Below are positions 23,481 through 36,310 of a DNA stretch of 64,000 nucleotides, one piece after another; position 1 is the first letter of the stretch, and each line of letters starts with the position of its first letter. The position numbers and the translations under genes were made by a program. Under the pieces are notes generated by a model that had not been told where the DNA came from, searched no databases, and saw nothing but the letters and a program-made list of their open reading frames with translations. Source of the stretch: Monosporascus cannonballus (taxonomy: Eukaryota > Ascomycota > Sordariomycetes > Xylariales); the NCBI GenBank assembly GCA_004154925.1, contig QJNS01000008.1, forward strand, positions 248,001 to 312,000. Reading direction: 5' to 3'.

Positions 23481-24280
23481 TCGTGCGTAATTACCATAAA
23501 TATTTCTAATGAATTTAAAATTAAAAAAAATTAAATTATAAAAAGTAAAATTAGTTTTACGAATTTAAAATTAATAATTAAAATAACATTAAATAGATCA
23601 AGATCAATATATTATTAATAAATTGGTTAATATTAAAATTAATATAACAGTTTTAAATTAAAAAGTAATTAAATAATACATGGTTTTTATGTTTGTAAAG
23701 GTTTATAGAAGCTATTTTATCAAGAATGAACTTATATAATTAATATAACGAATTTAAAGTAATTTATTAAAAAGTAATTCTAGTAATATTATTAGCTTTG
23801 TCGGCTTTTTGTATCATTAATATTTTATAGAAAAAGCTATAACTTTACGAGTTTAAACTATTTACTTATTTAGCAATATATTTATGTTTGCACGAAATAT
23901 CGCCTTTTCTTTATAAATTTTACCATTAATATCTTTATATTTTTACACAAACTTTACAGTAAAACGTATTTCTTTAATGTTATAGCTGGTTAGATTTAGG
24001 CTGCATTATTCTATCTTTGTTAACTTAGGTCTTTTTATACCACGGTTAAAAGGTTTTACCAACTATTAATCATTAAATGTCACGATCTAGCTAGTTATTA
24101 TCTTAGCTAGCTTAGGTCTCAGCTAACTTGTTTCTATTCTTGATATTCTTTTATATATTACGCAAAAGCGCTAAAATTAAGTAATTAAATAACGTATCCC
24201 GGTAACAAAATAACGAGGCCTAAATTTAAATTATGTAAATCCCATTTTGTTTTTTAAATCTTTTCACCAAATAATTAATT
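23481..24280. repeat. AT-rich sequence, nothing recognised
   Basis: Moderately AT-rich. A short stretch near 24050-24075 resembles the LTR sequence GGTTTAACCAACTATTAAACC, but the match does not extend. CTAGCTAG and TAGCTAGC repeats lie near 24093-24120. No gene. Confidence 0.4.
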
Positions 24281-25290
24281 TCTTCTATTTTTATAATTAA
24301 CATAAAATTAATAAATTTAAAATTTCCCGTATATGTTAAATATAAATTAATACGCGTAAAGGAAAGCATTCGAATTATTTAAATAGGAATTAAAGTTAAT
24401 ATAATTATATTAAAATTCGAGAAATTTAATAATTAAACGTTTTTATAACTGTAACAGCGTAAATACCGCGTACATCATTTTGTTATAAGCCGTCTAAGAA
24501 TAATTCAATATAGGAAAAACTCGTCCAGTTGTACTTTTGCCCTTACGAGCTGTCGTTATTACGTTACAACTATAAAAAGGTTCGGGTAACCAAATCCGAA
24601 ACGTTATTATAACTGCGATAACATACTTACAGGTCGCATTATTATGTACCGGATTTCTTTAATATATTTTTATAAGAAACACCCGCCGAACGATTTTTTA
24701 ACCGTATACATTATTATTATTACGTAGCAACTATCAAAAAGTTCGGGATAACCAAATTCGAAACGCTCTTATAGCTGCCACACAGCAACCATAGTCCGTA
24801 CCAGCAAAAACATAATTTGACGGGTTTTTCCCATATTGAATTACCCTCAAAAAGCGTATAACAAATTATTATGTATAATAATTACCTTATCGCAGGCAAA
24901 AAAAGCTTCAGATTAGCTAAATCAGATAGGCCTTTATAAATATAACATAACAACCATAACTCGTACGGAGAACATATAGCTAAGAGGGATTTTCTCAAAT
25001 TAAATTATATTTATAAAACTTATAAAAATTTATTTATATGTGATAATTACGTTATTACGGTTAAAAGAAGGTTAAAGCTAGCGAAAATCTAAAACGCCAT
25101 TATAATTGCAATATAACAACTGTTATATATAATATTTTATTACAAATTTCCTAAAGACAAATATATATAGAAAAAACTCGTTTAATTATATTTCTATCTA
25201 TACGGTTTAAAATTATTGCATTATACCCCAAAAGGTATTACGGTTAAAAAATATACATAAACGAAAGTTTTAAATTACCTTTTAGAAAAT
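24280..25290. repeat. Tandem array, about 164-bp period, five to six decayed units
   Basis: Unit starts resembling ATAACTGnnATAACA recur at 24445, 24609, 24771, 24935 and 25099, spaced 162-166 bases apart. An older unit probably begins near 24285 and another trace follows 25265. A second anchor, AAAGGTTCGGGTAACCAAATCCGAAACG near the end of unit 1, recurs as AAAGTTCGGGATAACCAAATTCG in unit 2 and more weakly later. Divergence between units is high and RIP-like. No open frame spans units. Confidence 0.7.
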
Positions 25291-25552
25291 TTATGAAATT
25301 AAATCTAATTAAAATATTATATATATAATTAAACCCGTTTTTTAACTTTTATTTCTTGATAATTTCTATTATTTTATAAGAAATTTTTATTAGTATTATA
25401 TTTATAATTTTCCGAGTTTTCTATTCAAAAAACTTATAAAATATATTAAACGGAATAAACAAACTATAACTTAATATTAAGATTTATATTAAATATTTTA
25501 TAATTATTACAGGTTTTCTTCAAATTAAGTTAAGGGGGTATTAAAAGTTCAT

Positions 25553-28500
25553 TAGCCACAGTTGCGCCGCAAGTGCCCCTATAATTTCCAAAATAGGGTC
25601 TGATTTTAATAAGTTATGCAAGTTACGATCTCCAGAAACGGTCGCAATAAATATAGCCAAAAAAAACAAGTGGTTCAGGTTATGTAATGGACCACGAACC
25701 TATTGGTAATAAGGCAGTAAACGGAACTATTAAACTATAAATAATACATTAATAAAACATCAAAATATATATAAATATATATATAAAGGTAAAAATTCAA
25801 AGAAAATAAATTCATCATATAAAGAATTTATTTAAACTATTTCAATTATTATACAATATAAATAAGATATTTTACAATACGTAGTTCTGTAGCATTTATA
25901 TGCTATTTTTAATAATGTAAATCTATATAATATATATGTAAGAATTAATTAAAACTTTAAAAGTTTTATATTACAACATAGCTTTTATTAATATCGCTAA
26001 AATTTTGTCATATTTTAATATTCATAAACTATTAATTAATAATTAAAAAGAACGTAAATTGATATTCTTGTATTTAAATTCGGAAATTAAAATAAACGAT
26101 TTAATACTGTATTATTCAAATTAAAATTATATTATTTTTTAAAATACTTTTAATAAAAGAAAAGTCGAACACTTTTAGTTATATAAGAAACAAAGTAAAT
26201 TTCGAACTTTTTAAACTTAAAATATTGTTTAACTGCGATTTTTTAATTTAATAAATTAACAAATTAACTTATAGCCGTACAAACCTTTTTATAAGGAAGT
26301 ATAACCGATTAATTTAAACTCGATTTAAAGAATTATTTAAAAAGATTTAAATACGGGATATTATTAAAAACCCTTTTTATATATTAATTTGGAAAATAAA
26401 ACATCTAATAACTTTCAAAATTTAGTCGAAGAATTATTTCAAATAGAAAAATATAGTAAATTAAATTAAAACGGTAAAGTTTTAAATATTTACTTATTTT
26501 TAAAAACTATATATCCAATAATACATAAGAAAATAGCAAAATTAATACTTTGACCAATATATTTTATAAACATTTTGAAAAATGTTATAAGCAACCAAAT
26601 TGTTTTAATTCAGCGATTTGTTATATTAAATACATATATTACAAAAACGGCTAAAATCCATTACGAATAATTCAAATATCAACAAAATAATTAATTATTT
26701 TATAATATGCTTAAACTAAATATATTTGAAAAATAAAATTTATTTCGTACAGAACATAATACTACTCAAAAAGTAATATAATTTAAAATCGTTCAATATA
26801 AAAGCAATAACAAAACTAAATATTATTATGAAATATATAAGTTTTTAAACATATCATATAAAAATCTTAATTTCAAACAATAATAAAAAATAAAATCAAT
26901 ATTAATATAATCTGAAAACAATAAATATACAAGTTGTTACGATAAAAAACTGGACACAAAATACGAAACGCAAAGACATTCAGTTAAATATATTGAGAAA
27001 AATTAAAACGGCTTACAGGATCAATTAAAAAAATATCGGAAATCAATAAAAATATATTTATACTCGAATATTTGATGCATTAAATAAAATTTATACTGTA
27101 TATTAGAAACGATAACAACATTTAATAAAGAATAAGTAAACAATCTTTAGTTTTGAACGTATTATATATAAATATTAAAAAAATTACGATGGTTTTAATT
27201 CAACTAAACATAATAAGTTCGGTACGTAATATAATTAAGATTTTTATATCATAATTTAATAATATAATAATAGTAAATAAAAAACTTTTTAACATTACTT
27301 AAAGAATTATAACCTTAATTTTTTGAAATTAATATTATTATTAACCTCGTATATGTAATTCTAGAAAATATAGAAATATCGTATTCAAAATATATTGTAC
27401 AATCTTTTTAATAAGTATTTAATATAATTAATAAAAGAAAATTATAACATAAAAAGATAACGTTTAATTATATAAATATAAAAGAAAAATAATAGTTTAA
27501 TATTAGAAAATATATTATAATAAATAATTTACTCTATTTTTTAAAATATATATTTATAACAAATTAACAAGATTTTCCGATAATTTGAAAATAAACTGCG
27601 CATATAAATACCACAAGTATAGGTATTTAATATGTAAAATAAAAACACACAAATATAACTCAAAATCCTTAATAACAATATTTAAAAACGTATCTTTAAA
27701 AATTTTATAAAAGGTCAATTTCCAAAACCTTAAAAACAGGTTTAAGAGAAATTATAAACATAATAATAAAAACCGGTAATAAATTACAAATTTCAAAAAT
27801 ATACATCGTAATATATTTATATATCGTAATACTTAATTACGAAACTTTAAATATCACTTAACTTATACGAAACCTTATTAATAAGCTCAAATTTTGATAA
27901 AATTTTAAATTGAAATCTTATATCGTTATAAATATTAAAAAAACAAAATTTCGCTAACGATAACGAAATATTAAAATATGAATTAAAAGATTACAAAAAT
28001 TAAATTTAACAACCATACTTTATAATAAATTTAATTATCGTTTTATTAATTATTAGACAGTATTATTCAGTAATATACGATTATATTAATATAATGTTTG
28101 AATTAATAAAGGAATTAATAAAATAAAATTCATTATATGTGTTTTTTTAAACACATCTTAACAATTCCTTCATATTCCATCCGAATTAATAAAGGATATA
28201 AAGATAATAATAGAATAAATAAAATATAATTAAGTCAAAAAAAATTTGGGAAATATATATATTTACGACATATACAATAATATTATTATTGAAGTAAAAT
28301 TATAAAAATAAAATACGTATTTATAATAGTAACTGTGGACATTAAAAAGTTTAATTAATGTAATATCATAATATATTATAAATAAATAAGCTTTTCAATA
28401 TATTGTTATTCAAATCGTTTAAAACAAAATAAATAAAATTATAAAATAATGCTTACAAAAGTCAATTTAGAAAGTTTGATTTTTAGCATAATTAAATAAG

Positions 28501-28640
28501 CTAAAGCCTCCATAAACGATCGCAACAAAAACATCTAAAAACATTAAATAATTCAAGTTACATCACAAATTATTAACTTACTAGGAATAAACCTATAAGT
28601 CGGATTGCCAATTTACTAACAATAATCCAATAAAGCAAAC
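25553..28640. mobile_element. Probable short LTR-type or direct-repeat-bounded remnant
   Basis: About 150 bases at 25553-25715 recur in the same orientation at about 28440-28610. The shared core is CTCCANAAACGRTCGCAA then AAA, and later TTCAGGTTA/TTCAAGTTA. The 2.9 kb between has no recognisable gag or pol motif, so this could be a small non-autonomous LTR element or simply two copies of a repeat. The left copy also resembles 15290-15350 in island 2 (TCCAAAATNGGGTC). Internal sequence is deeply AT-rich. Confidence 0.4.
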
Positions 28641-29622
28641 TACAAGTTAATTGGTAATAATCCTTTTTATTATAAAATTAAAATTAAATTTCGTTATTTT
28701 TCGGATATTTTAATTAATGTTTAATAAACTTTTTAAAAGATAATACGGCTGAAAAAGAAATATTTTAAAAACTTGACATATTAAAAAAATTACTTTTCAA
28801 TAATTATTATGTTAATTTTAAAACCTTTATTTGAAAAACATTATTTCCTTCGTTTTTTGGTTGTAAAATAAAAGGTAATAAATTATAATGTAAATAAGTT
28901 ATCTTGTATTAGGGCTAGTAAAGCTATTATATAACCCGAAAATTGGTTTTAATACAACAAAATCTATTTAAATATATATAATAAATATTTGTTTATTCAT
29001 AATTATTTTTTTAAAACTTTAGAATATTATTATTATTTGTAATATTTACCAAATCTTTTATATAAAAATATTATTAAAAATTGAAACAATTAAAATAAAC
29101 CTTATAATGAATTTTGATTAAGTACAAATACTGTTACATATAATTTTAAAATTTTTACCGTATATATTATGCATTGGTTTGTAATTAACATAGTATTCTT
29201 ATAATTTAAATATATTTTAAAAAAAGGTGCTTTGAAACGCAGTATTTTAAGATGTCACTGGTTCTTAATTTCATCAATAATTTAAAATCCTTTTGACTTT
29301 TGATATATGGTATAACTAATTTTATAAATATATTTTTTTATTTTTAAAAATACAAACTTTGCTGAAATATTTTCGTAATGCAAAGCTTTTAATATATTAA
29401 AGGATTATTAAACTTATTTAAAGTAATATTTACATTAATAAATACTTCTATAGTTAAGATTATCTTTAAATATTATTTCTATTTTTAATATTTGATTTTA
29501 ATATAAAATATAACTAGGTTTTTAAATTTCAATATTATTAAGTATAAGAAACTATCGTATTCCTTTTTGAACACGAAATTGAAATTAAAAATTTTAAATT
29601 TCAAACCATAATATAGTGTAAC
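28641..29622. repeat. AT-rich sequence flanking element 2
   Basis: No gene or recognised repeat. It is contiguous with 36311 onward if element 2 is removed. Confidence 0.4.
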
Positions 29623-29627
29623 CTAGT
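29623..29627. other. Target-site duplication, left copy, element 2
   Basis: CTAGT, against CTGGT at 36306-36310. The single difference is a G-to-A change that is a CpA-to-TpA change on the other strand, so RIP explains it. Confidence 0.75.
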
Positions 29628-29999
29628 TATTACGACCCGACAAGTTCCGGTCTTAAAAAACGGTTAGGCAGGGAGCATACGGGCCACCTTCTAGGTTACG
29701 TAACGGTAATCACTACGAAGCGAATAATTATTAATAATTAAAAGTAATTTTAAATAATCGTAATTATTATTAACGGCGTAATTACGAATAATTAAGCTAA
29801 AAAAAGGATATATATACTTATTATCTTTATAATTTAAATAGCTTTAATTTGCAATATAATCGAATTATTTAAGGCATTTTTAATATTATAAAATATAATA
29901 CGTTATTATATTTATTACTTAGATTTATATAATATTTTTGCTAATATATATCCGTTAATTTAAAATTTAATAATTAATTAAACTTTATTATTCGTTATA
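29628..29999 (+). repeat. 5' LTR of element 2
   Basis: Keeps the conserved block GCAGGGAGCATACGGGCCAC; the rest is heavily AT-shifted. It ends TTCGTTATA, from an original GCCGTTACA judging by the partner LTRs. The sequence directly after is not a recognisable tRNA-complementary TGG primer site. Confidence 0.9.
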
Positions 30000-32900
30000 T
30001 ATTAAAAGTATTTTTTTAGTAATACCGTCAAACTTTGAGCAATATTTAATATTGTTAAAATATTGATTAATATTAAGAAAACTTTTATTTAGCAGTTTTA
30101 GGTTTAAATTAAGAAATTTAAAAAAAAGGTTCGATAATTTAAGGTTACGTTATTTACCTAGTTTTTTTGTTTATATCAAGCCAAAAAACCGGAACCCTAT
30201 AATGGCAAAGGTAATTTTTAAATCTTTTTAATTTAGGCACGAATTTATTTTGGTTTTTTAAACCTTAGCGACTTTGCGGATATAGTTTTAATAATAGGAA
30301 TATACTTAATAAGAAATGTAATTAATTAATTTAAGCGTATTATAAGAAATTCCTTAAAAATAAGAAAAATAAATAAAAAAAACTTTATTAATAAGATTTC
30401 TTTAATTTATATTAATTTCGAATATTGAATATGCGATAATTTCAGTAATCCCTATAAAAAACGATTAACGGCGAAATAATTTTTGCAATTTCCACAAAAG
30501 TATTTACGGTTAGAGGTTTTACGGCTAAAGCCGGATAGAAAATAACGAAATTAACGTTTTTATTAATATATTTTTTAAGGGATTAAAAAATAATATAAAG
30601 GATAAAATTATTTGGATTAAATAATTAATTACTTTAAACCGGTATATTATAAAAGTAATTAAAATAAATAATTAATAATTTAAAACAGGATAAAAAAAAG
30701 AAATAATACGTTTTACATTTCGGATATAATAAATTTAATTAAAGGAAAAAATAAGATATACTTTTTAATTTTTATGGAACGGCGTTAGGATTTATGGAAT
30801 TCGGCATTACTTATAAGTAAAATTGGAACCAGATTAAATGTTTTAATTATGGTAAAATAAGATATAAAGCTTATAAATATAAAAAACTTAAAAAGTTGCG
30901 ATAAAATAATTAAATCTTTATACCGGAAAAGTAATTTAGGAATAATTTAGGAAAGGATAATAAAGTTATTACCAAATTTAAGCGAAATATATATTAAGCT
31001 TACGGTAAAATGTTTAATAAGGATTATTATAATTAGAAATTGGACGAAAAAAATAAAAAACCAAAATATTAATTTAGTAAGTTTTATAAATATAATAAAA
31101 AACATTATAAGAATAATTACGTAAATATTAAAATTAAATAAAAAGGTTTATTCCGAAATATTTAATTAATACGGCAAAATATACGCCATATATTGTCGAC
31201 GAGAGCAATACTCCGATTATAAAAAATAAACATAATATATTTATATACGAATTACCTGTATATATTATAAAGGATTTGAATTTTTAAATTAAACCGGGTA
31301 TAATAAGAATAATATATAATAATATCGATATATTTGAATTATAGCCCCAGGAAATATTTAACAGTTAGCCGAAATAAAAAGTTCACACGAAAAAAAATAA
31401 TACCTATACGAAAACCCCTTTTATTATTATAAATAATGTAATTATTAAACATAAAAGTTTTTAATTTAACGTCCGGTAAAAAAGCATTATTAGAAAATTA
31501 CTACGGATTTTTATTTTTAATTAATATTTATTAAAAACATTATTAAAAAAAAGGTTATTAAAACAAAAATACGTTAATTTACGAAAAAAGTTTTAGAATA
31601 ATAATTAGGATAACGTATAATGGAATATAATTACAAACATAAAAAAATTATTTATTTAATAAAGAAAAGAATTATAAAAGATTTAAGAATAATTAATACG
31701 ATTCGAAAAAATAATACACCGGTAATAATAATAGATATAATAGTTTTACGCGTGATATATAGAAATATAAATAAGGTTCGATAAATTTAAACAAAAGTTA
31801 AAAAAAGTTATTTATAAAAAAGTTACAAAGTTACAAAACTTAAAAAAATCAGAAGGAACTCTTAAAAAGAGTTTTAAATACGACGATAAAAAACGTTAAC
31901 GATTTTATTACTTTAAATATACAAATCGGAACGTACTGGTATATCGTAATAATGGATTATAGAACTTTGGACGGAAATTATATTATACAAAATATGGTTA
32001 ATAAGTTTAAATTGTTATAAAGATATTAGTTAAAATTTTATATAATAACGAATGCCGAAAGTTAGCAATTCGTTTATAATAATAAAAAGGTTATACGCAA
32101 AATTAATTATTTTAAATATTTATTAAAAAATAATATTAAATAATTAATTTCGACATCGTTTTATTCGGAAATTACGATATAATCTTAGGATTACCATAAA
32201 TATATTATTACGGAATTTTAATTAACGGCAGAATTAACTAAATAATATTTGCTTTATTTTTATTAATAAATAAGAAAATAAAATTTTAATATTTAATAAA
32301 TAATAATAACGAATGCAAATATAAAAATACGACAAATACCTTATTACTTAAAGAAAGAAAAAATAAAAAAATAAAGATTAAAAAATAGCACATATTATTG
32401 TGATTATTAAAGGAAAATTAAAATAATTATATAACGATTTGAAATTATAAAAATAATAATCCAAAAAGTGAAAAATTTAATTAATATATTACCATAATAT
32501 TATAAATACGAATAATTTTTCAAAAGGGAATTCGATATAATATTATCAAAATATGGCGAATAAGATAACGAAATAATTTTTAAAAAAGGGTTTTTAATAA
32601 AGGTTTAGCTTATTTGTAAGCTTAGCGGAAACGAATTATATATTTTTAAAACATATTTGGAAAGTCGGTTACAAAAACGATAAATTCGGTTTTCGAAATT
32701 AGTAACAAAACATCCCATATTCGTTATATTACAAAAAATAGAAAATTATAACTTATAATTAATTATAAATAAATAAATAATATTTTTATTACAAATTAAA
32801 TATAATTACTTTTAAATACGGAAATAACAAAATAACTTTACGGAACTAAATAATTTATAATATTTAATTTTAAAAATAAATATAACTTTATTAAAATTAA

Positions 32901-35900
32901 ACAAAGATACGAATAAAAAATAACATTTAAAATAAAATGCAAATTATTTAAATATTTAATTATATTAGTAGGCTTTATAAATATATTAATAACTTTTTAA
33001 CGCATAATTAATTACGTATTACGAAAATATTTCCATATTTTGGTCGTTTATTATTTCGACAAAATTCTTATTTTTTCGCAAATAAAAAAAGTATACATAA
33101 AATACGGTTATAAGATTTTTTCAGTTTTATAAAACGTAAAATTACTTATTAACGTAAAAAGAAATTAATTCTATATATAAAAAATAAAATATATAAAATA
33201 TATTATTATCTAAAATTGTATCAAAATAAATTTTAAAAAAATTATTATAATTATAAAATAATAAATTTTAACGATAATTAAGGAAATATAAATATTCATT
33301 AAACTTGCCAATTCTTACAAAAAATTTATTCGAAATTTAGTAAAATAATTATATGCTTAATAAATCTTATGAAAAAAATATTTCCAAATATTAAAAATAC
33401 GATTATTAACAAACCAGTTCTAATTATATATAATCCAAACCGCTTTATTAAATTAAAAATCGATATTTCGGATTACGTATTAAATGTAATAATCAAATAA
33501 CGAAATAATTAAGGTAAATTATATCCTATTATATTTTTTTAATATTTATTAAAAGGAACCGAATTTAATTATAGTATTCTAAACAAAAGGTTTATGGTTA
33601 TTATTATGATATTCCGAAAGTTTAAATACTTCCTAAAAGGAAATTTGCACCAAGTTAAGATTTATACGGATTATCAAAGTTTTACTTGATTTATTGCGAC
33701 CAAAAAGCTTATAAAATAATAATTGAAATACTTAAAAAGATTAACGAATTTCGATTTGGTTATTATTTTTTTAAAAAAAATTAAAAACGGCAAAGTAAAC
33801 GTTTTAAACAAACAATTAGATTTTTGAAAAAATTAATTAAAGTTAACCATATAATCTTTAATATTATTATAAAAGGATATATACGTTTACGATAAATTGC
33901 GACGATTTAAATAACACTTTCCGACATGTATTAAATAATTTAATAATGTAATAATAATTTCCTGAAAAACCAAAAAATAAATAAAATATAAATTCTGAAA
34001 AAATATTAACAAAATTTAATATGAAACATCCATTAATTTCAATTACATAAATATTCAAAAATCCACAAAACCTTTAAATGATTTTAACGTATATATTTTT
34101 TTCCTAAAATAAAATTAATAATATAAAAAATTATATAGTAATGCAATATTTACGCCAAAATAAAAACTCGATAACATAAACTATACGAAAAATTACAGCT
34201 ATTACTAATCGAAAAATAACCATAATATTTAGTTATATTCGATTTTATCACCAAATATCTTATATTAAAAAATTTAATTACGGAAATATATTATAATAAC
34301 ATTTTCGTAATTATCGACCTATTTACGAAATTCTCTTATTTCTTATGATATTATAAAGATATAAATACTAAATAACTAATATATATTTTTTTTAAATATA
34401 TGTTTAATATATGCGGATTATTTATAGAAATTATATCAAATAAACGATTAACTTTTGCATCAAAATTTTGGGAAAAGTTTATGGCATAAATCGGCCTAAA
34501 CCATCAATTATTTAACGTATTTGAACCATAAATAAATAAATAAATAAAACGGATTAATTAAATTTTAAATAAATACTTATAATATTATATTAATTATAAA
34601 TAAAATAATTAAATTAAAGAATTACCGAACGCACAATTAACCTATAATACCAGCTATTACGAAAATATTAAAATACTATTTGTAAATGTAAATTTGGATT
34701 TTATTTTAAAAGTTTTCAAACAAATACGTAATAACGGTTTAATTAATATCAAAATAATTCTTACGTTAAAATAATTATAATAATTATATTAAAAAATAAA
34801 AAGAAAATTACAATTCGTATAAAATTAAATAAATAAATATTATAAGTAAAACAAATTAAAAAATTTAATTTTCGAAAAAAGAAATACTTTTTTTCGTTAT
34901 CAGAAATATTTAAATACAATAATTTAATACAAAATTTGATTTTAAATAAATTAATTTATACAAAATTATTAAACAAATAGTAAAAAATAATTATTAATTG
35001 GAATTTCCATTAAAAGTTAAATTTTATTTAATATTTTATATTTTTTTATTTAAATTAAGAACAAATATAATTAAAATATATACGGTATAAAATAATATGG
35101 AAATAAAAAACGCATATGTATACGAAATAATAAAATTTTTCGATATACGAAAACAAAATAAACTTATTTAATACCTAATTAAGTAAAAAAAATATCCAAA
35201 TTCCAAAAATACCTGGAAACCTGTTAAAAAGTTTATTGGCGCCCAGCACCTATTAAAAAATTTTTATTATTAATAATAAGCATATCCCAATTAATAACTA
35301 ACTAATCGGTAGCCGGAATATCGGGCCAATTAACCGTAATATATATTAACATAATATTCGTAATAGCGGCCTTTAATTACTTTTTTTCTTAATCTTTTTA
35401 TTTTTTTAGTTTACTTAATAATTAAAGCTTACGTTATATTATAATAACGCTTTTCGAATAAGTTAACGGTTTTTGCTTACGTAAAGAAATAAAATAAAAA
35501 AGAACCTTATTTATTTTTTCATAATATTTACGTTATTTTCGAAATAAAACCGTTAAAACTTTAATAATTATTTTTCGGCAAACATTTTTTCATATTTTAA
35601 ACGTTAATATTTATAACGAATATTTTATAAAAAATAAATAAATATACCGGTACCATTATAAAATCGATTCCGATTAATATATTCTTTATACCTTAAAATA
35701 TTTTCCATTATTTTATACTTTATATTTTTCGAAAAATAATAAAAGTAAAATATAATTTCGTAACCAAATTCATTAAAGGCTTTTACGAAATTAATACGAC
35801 GAACGGTAAAAAAACGGGGAACGTAACGACTTTTGGAAATATGAAACGATATGATTAAAAGCAAAAAAAAAGAATACTTACTAAACGAAAAAAAAAAAAT

Positions 35901-35915
35901 CTTAAAGGCAAAATT
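30000..35915 (+). pseudogene. gag-pol remnant of element 2
   Basis: Plus-strand polyprotein remnant. The gag zinc knuckle at 30839-30880 has the spacing CX2CX4HX4C, but positions 2-4 all read Tyr (TAT), the exact product of TGT and CAT after RIP. The protease ends with Tyr-Asp-Ile-Ile-Leu-Gly-Leu-Pro near 32170-32195. The RT active site at 33052-33063 reads Tyr-Phe-Asp-Lys, so the second catalytic Asp is lost. RNase H shows the Asp-Ile-Ser-Asp-Tyr region near 33460. Integrase shows Val-Ile-Ile-Asp-Leu-Phe-Thr-Lys near 34310. The chromodomain has Gln-Tyr-Leu-Ile-Lys-Trp-like sequence and Asn-Thr-Trp-Lys-Pro-Val near 35180-35225. No frame is intact. Confidence 0.87.
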
Positions 35916-35933
35916 TGGGGAAGAGGGAGATTG
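35916..35933 (+). promoter_or_regulatory. Polypurine tract of element 2
   Basis: GGGGAAGAGGGAGATTG directly precedes the 3' LTR, matching the tract of element 1 in inverse orientation. It remains purine-rich because it holds few RIP targets on this strand. Confidence 0.8.
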
Positions 35934-36305
35934 TATTATAACCCGATAAACTCCGGTTTTAAGAAACGGTTAAGCAGGGAGCATACGGGCCACCTTCAGG
36001 ATTACGTAACGGTAATTATTACCAAGCTAATAATTATTAATAATTAAAAATAATTTTAAATAATCGTAATTATTATTAACGGCATTATTACGAATAATTA
36101 AACCAAAAAAAAGATATATACGCTTATTATATCTATAATTTAAATAACTTTAGCTTATAATATAATATCCTTATCTAAGGTACTTTTAGCATTACGAGAC
36201 GTAATACGTTGCTGTATTTATTGCTCAGATTCCCACGATACTTCTGCCAACATAAACCCGTCGACTTAAGGTTTAATAGTTGGTTAAACCTTATATCCTG
36301 TTATA
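35934..36305 (+). repeat. 3' LTR of element 2
   Basis: Pairs with 29628-29999. The inner end reads TATTATAACCCGATA, the RIPed form of TGTTACGACCCGATA. The outer part (36190-36300) is closer to native, with CCCGTCGACTTAAGGTTTAATAG preserved over its length. The last bases fall in a palindrome (36297-36318). Confidence 0.9.
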
Positions 36306-36310
36306 CTGGT
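36306..36310. other. Target-site duplication, right copy, element 2
   Basis: CTGGT, unmutated form of the CTAGT at 29623-29627. It is also the loop of the junction palindrome. Confidence 0.75.

Larger units (their letters stand above)
29628..36305 (+). mobile_element. Element 2: full-length Ty3/gypsy chromovirus, RIP-inactivated
   Basis: 6.7 kb, same family as element 1 but on the plus strand. LTRs lie at 29628-29999 and 35934-36305 (372 bases each), with a 5-bp target duplication differing by one RIP-type change. Domain order is gag with zinc-knuckle remnant (30839-30880), protease (about 31880-32195), RT (33043-33080 around the active site), RNase H (about 33420-33500), integrase (about 34280-34560), chromodomain (about 35130-35240), polypurine tract, 3' LTR. 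An integrase before a chromodomain places it among chromoviruses. Every domain contains stops. Confidence 0.93.

Noticed and set aside
24050..24090. Solo LTR of the element 1 family
   Set aside because: Only about 20 bases resemble the LTR end; similarity does not continue in either direction.
24285..25290. CRISPR array
   Set aside because: Period about 164 bases with diverged units and no short conserved repeat with unique spacers; a eukaryotic tandem repeat.
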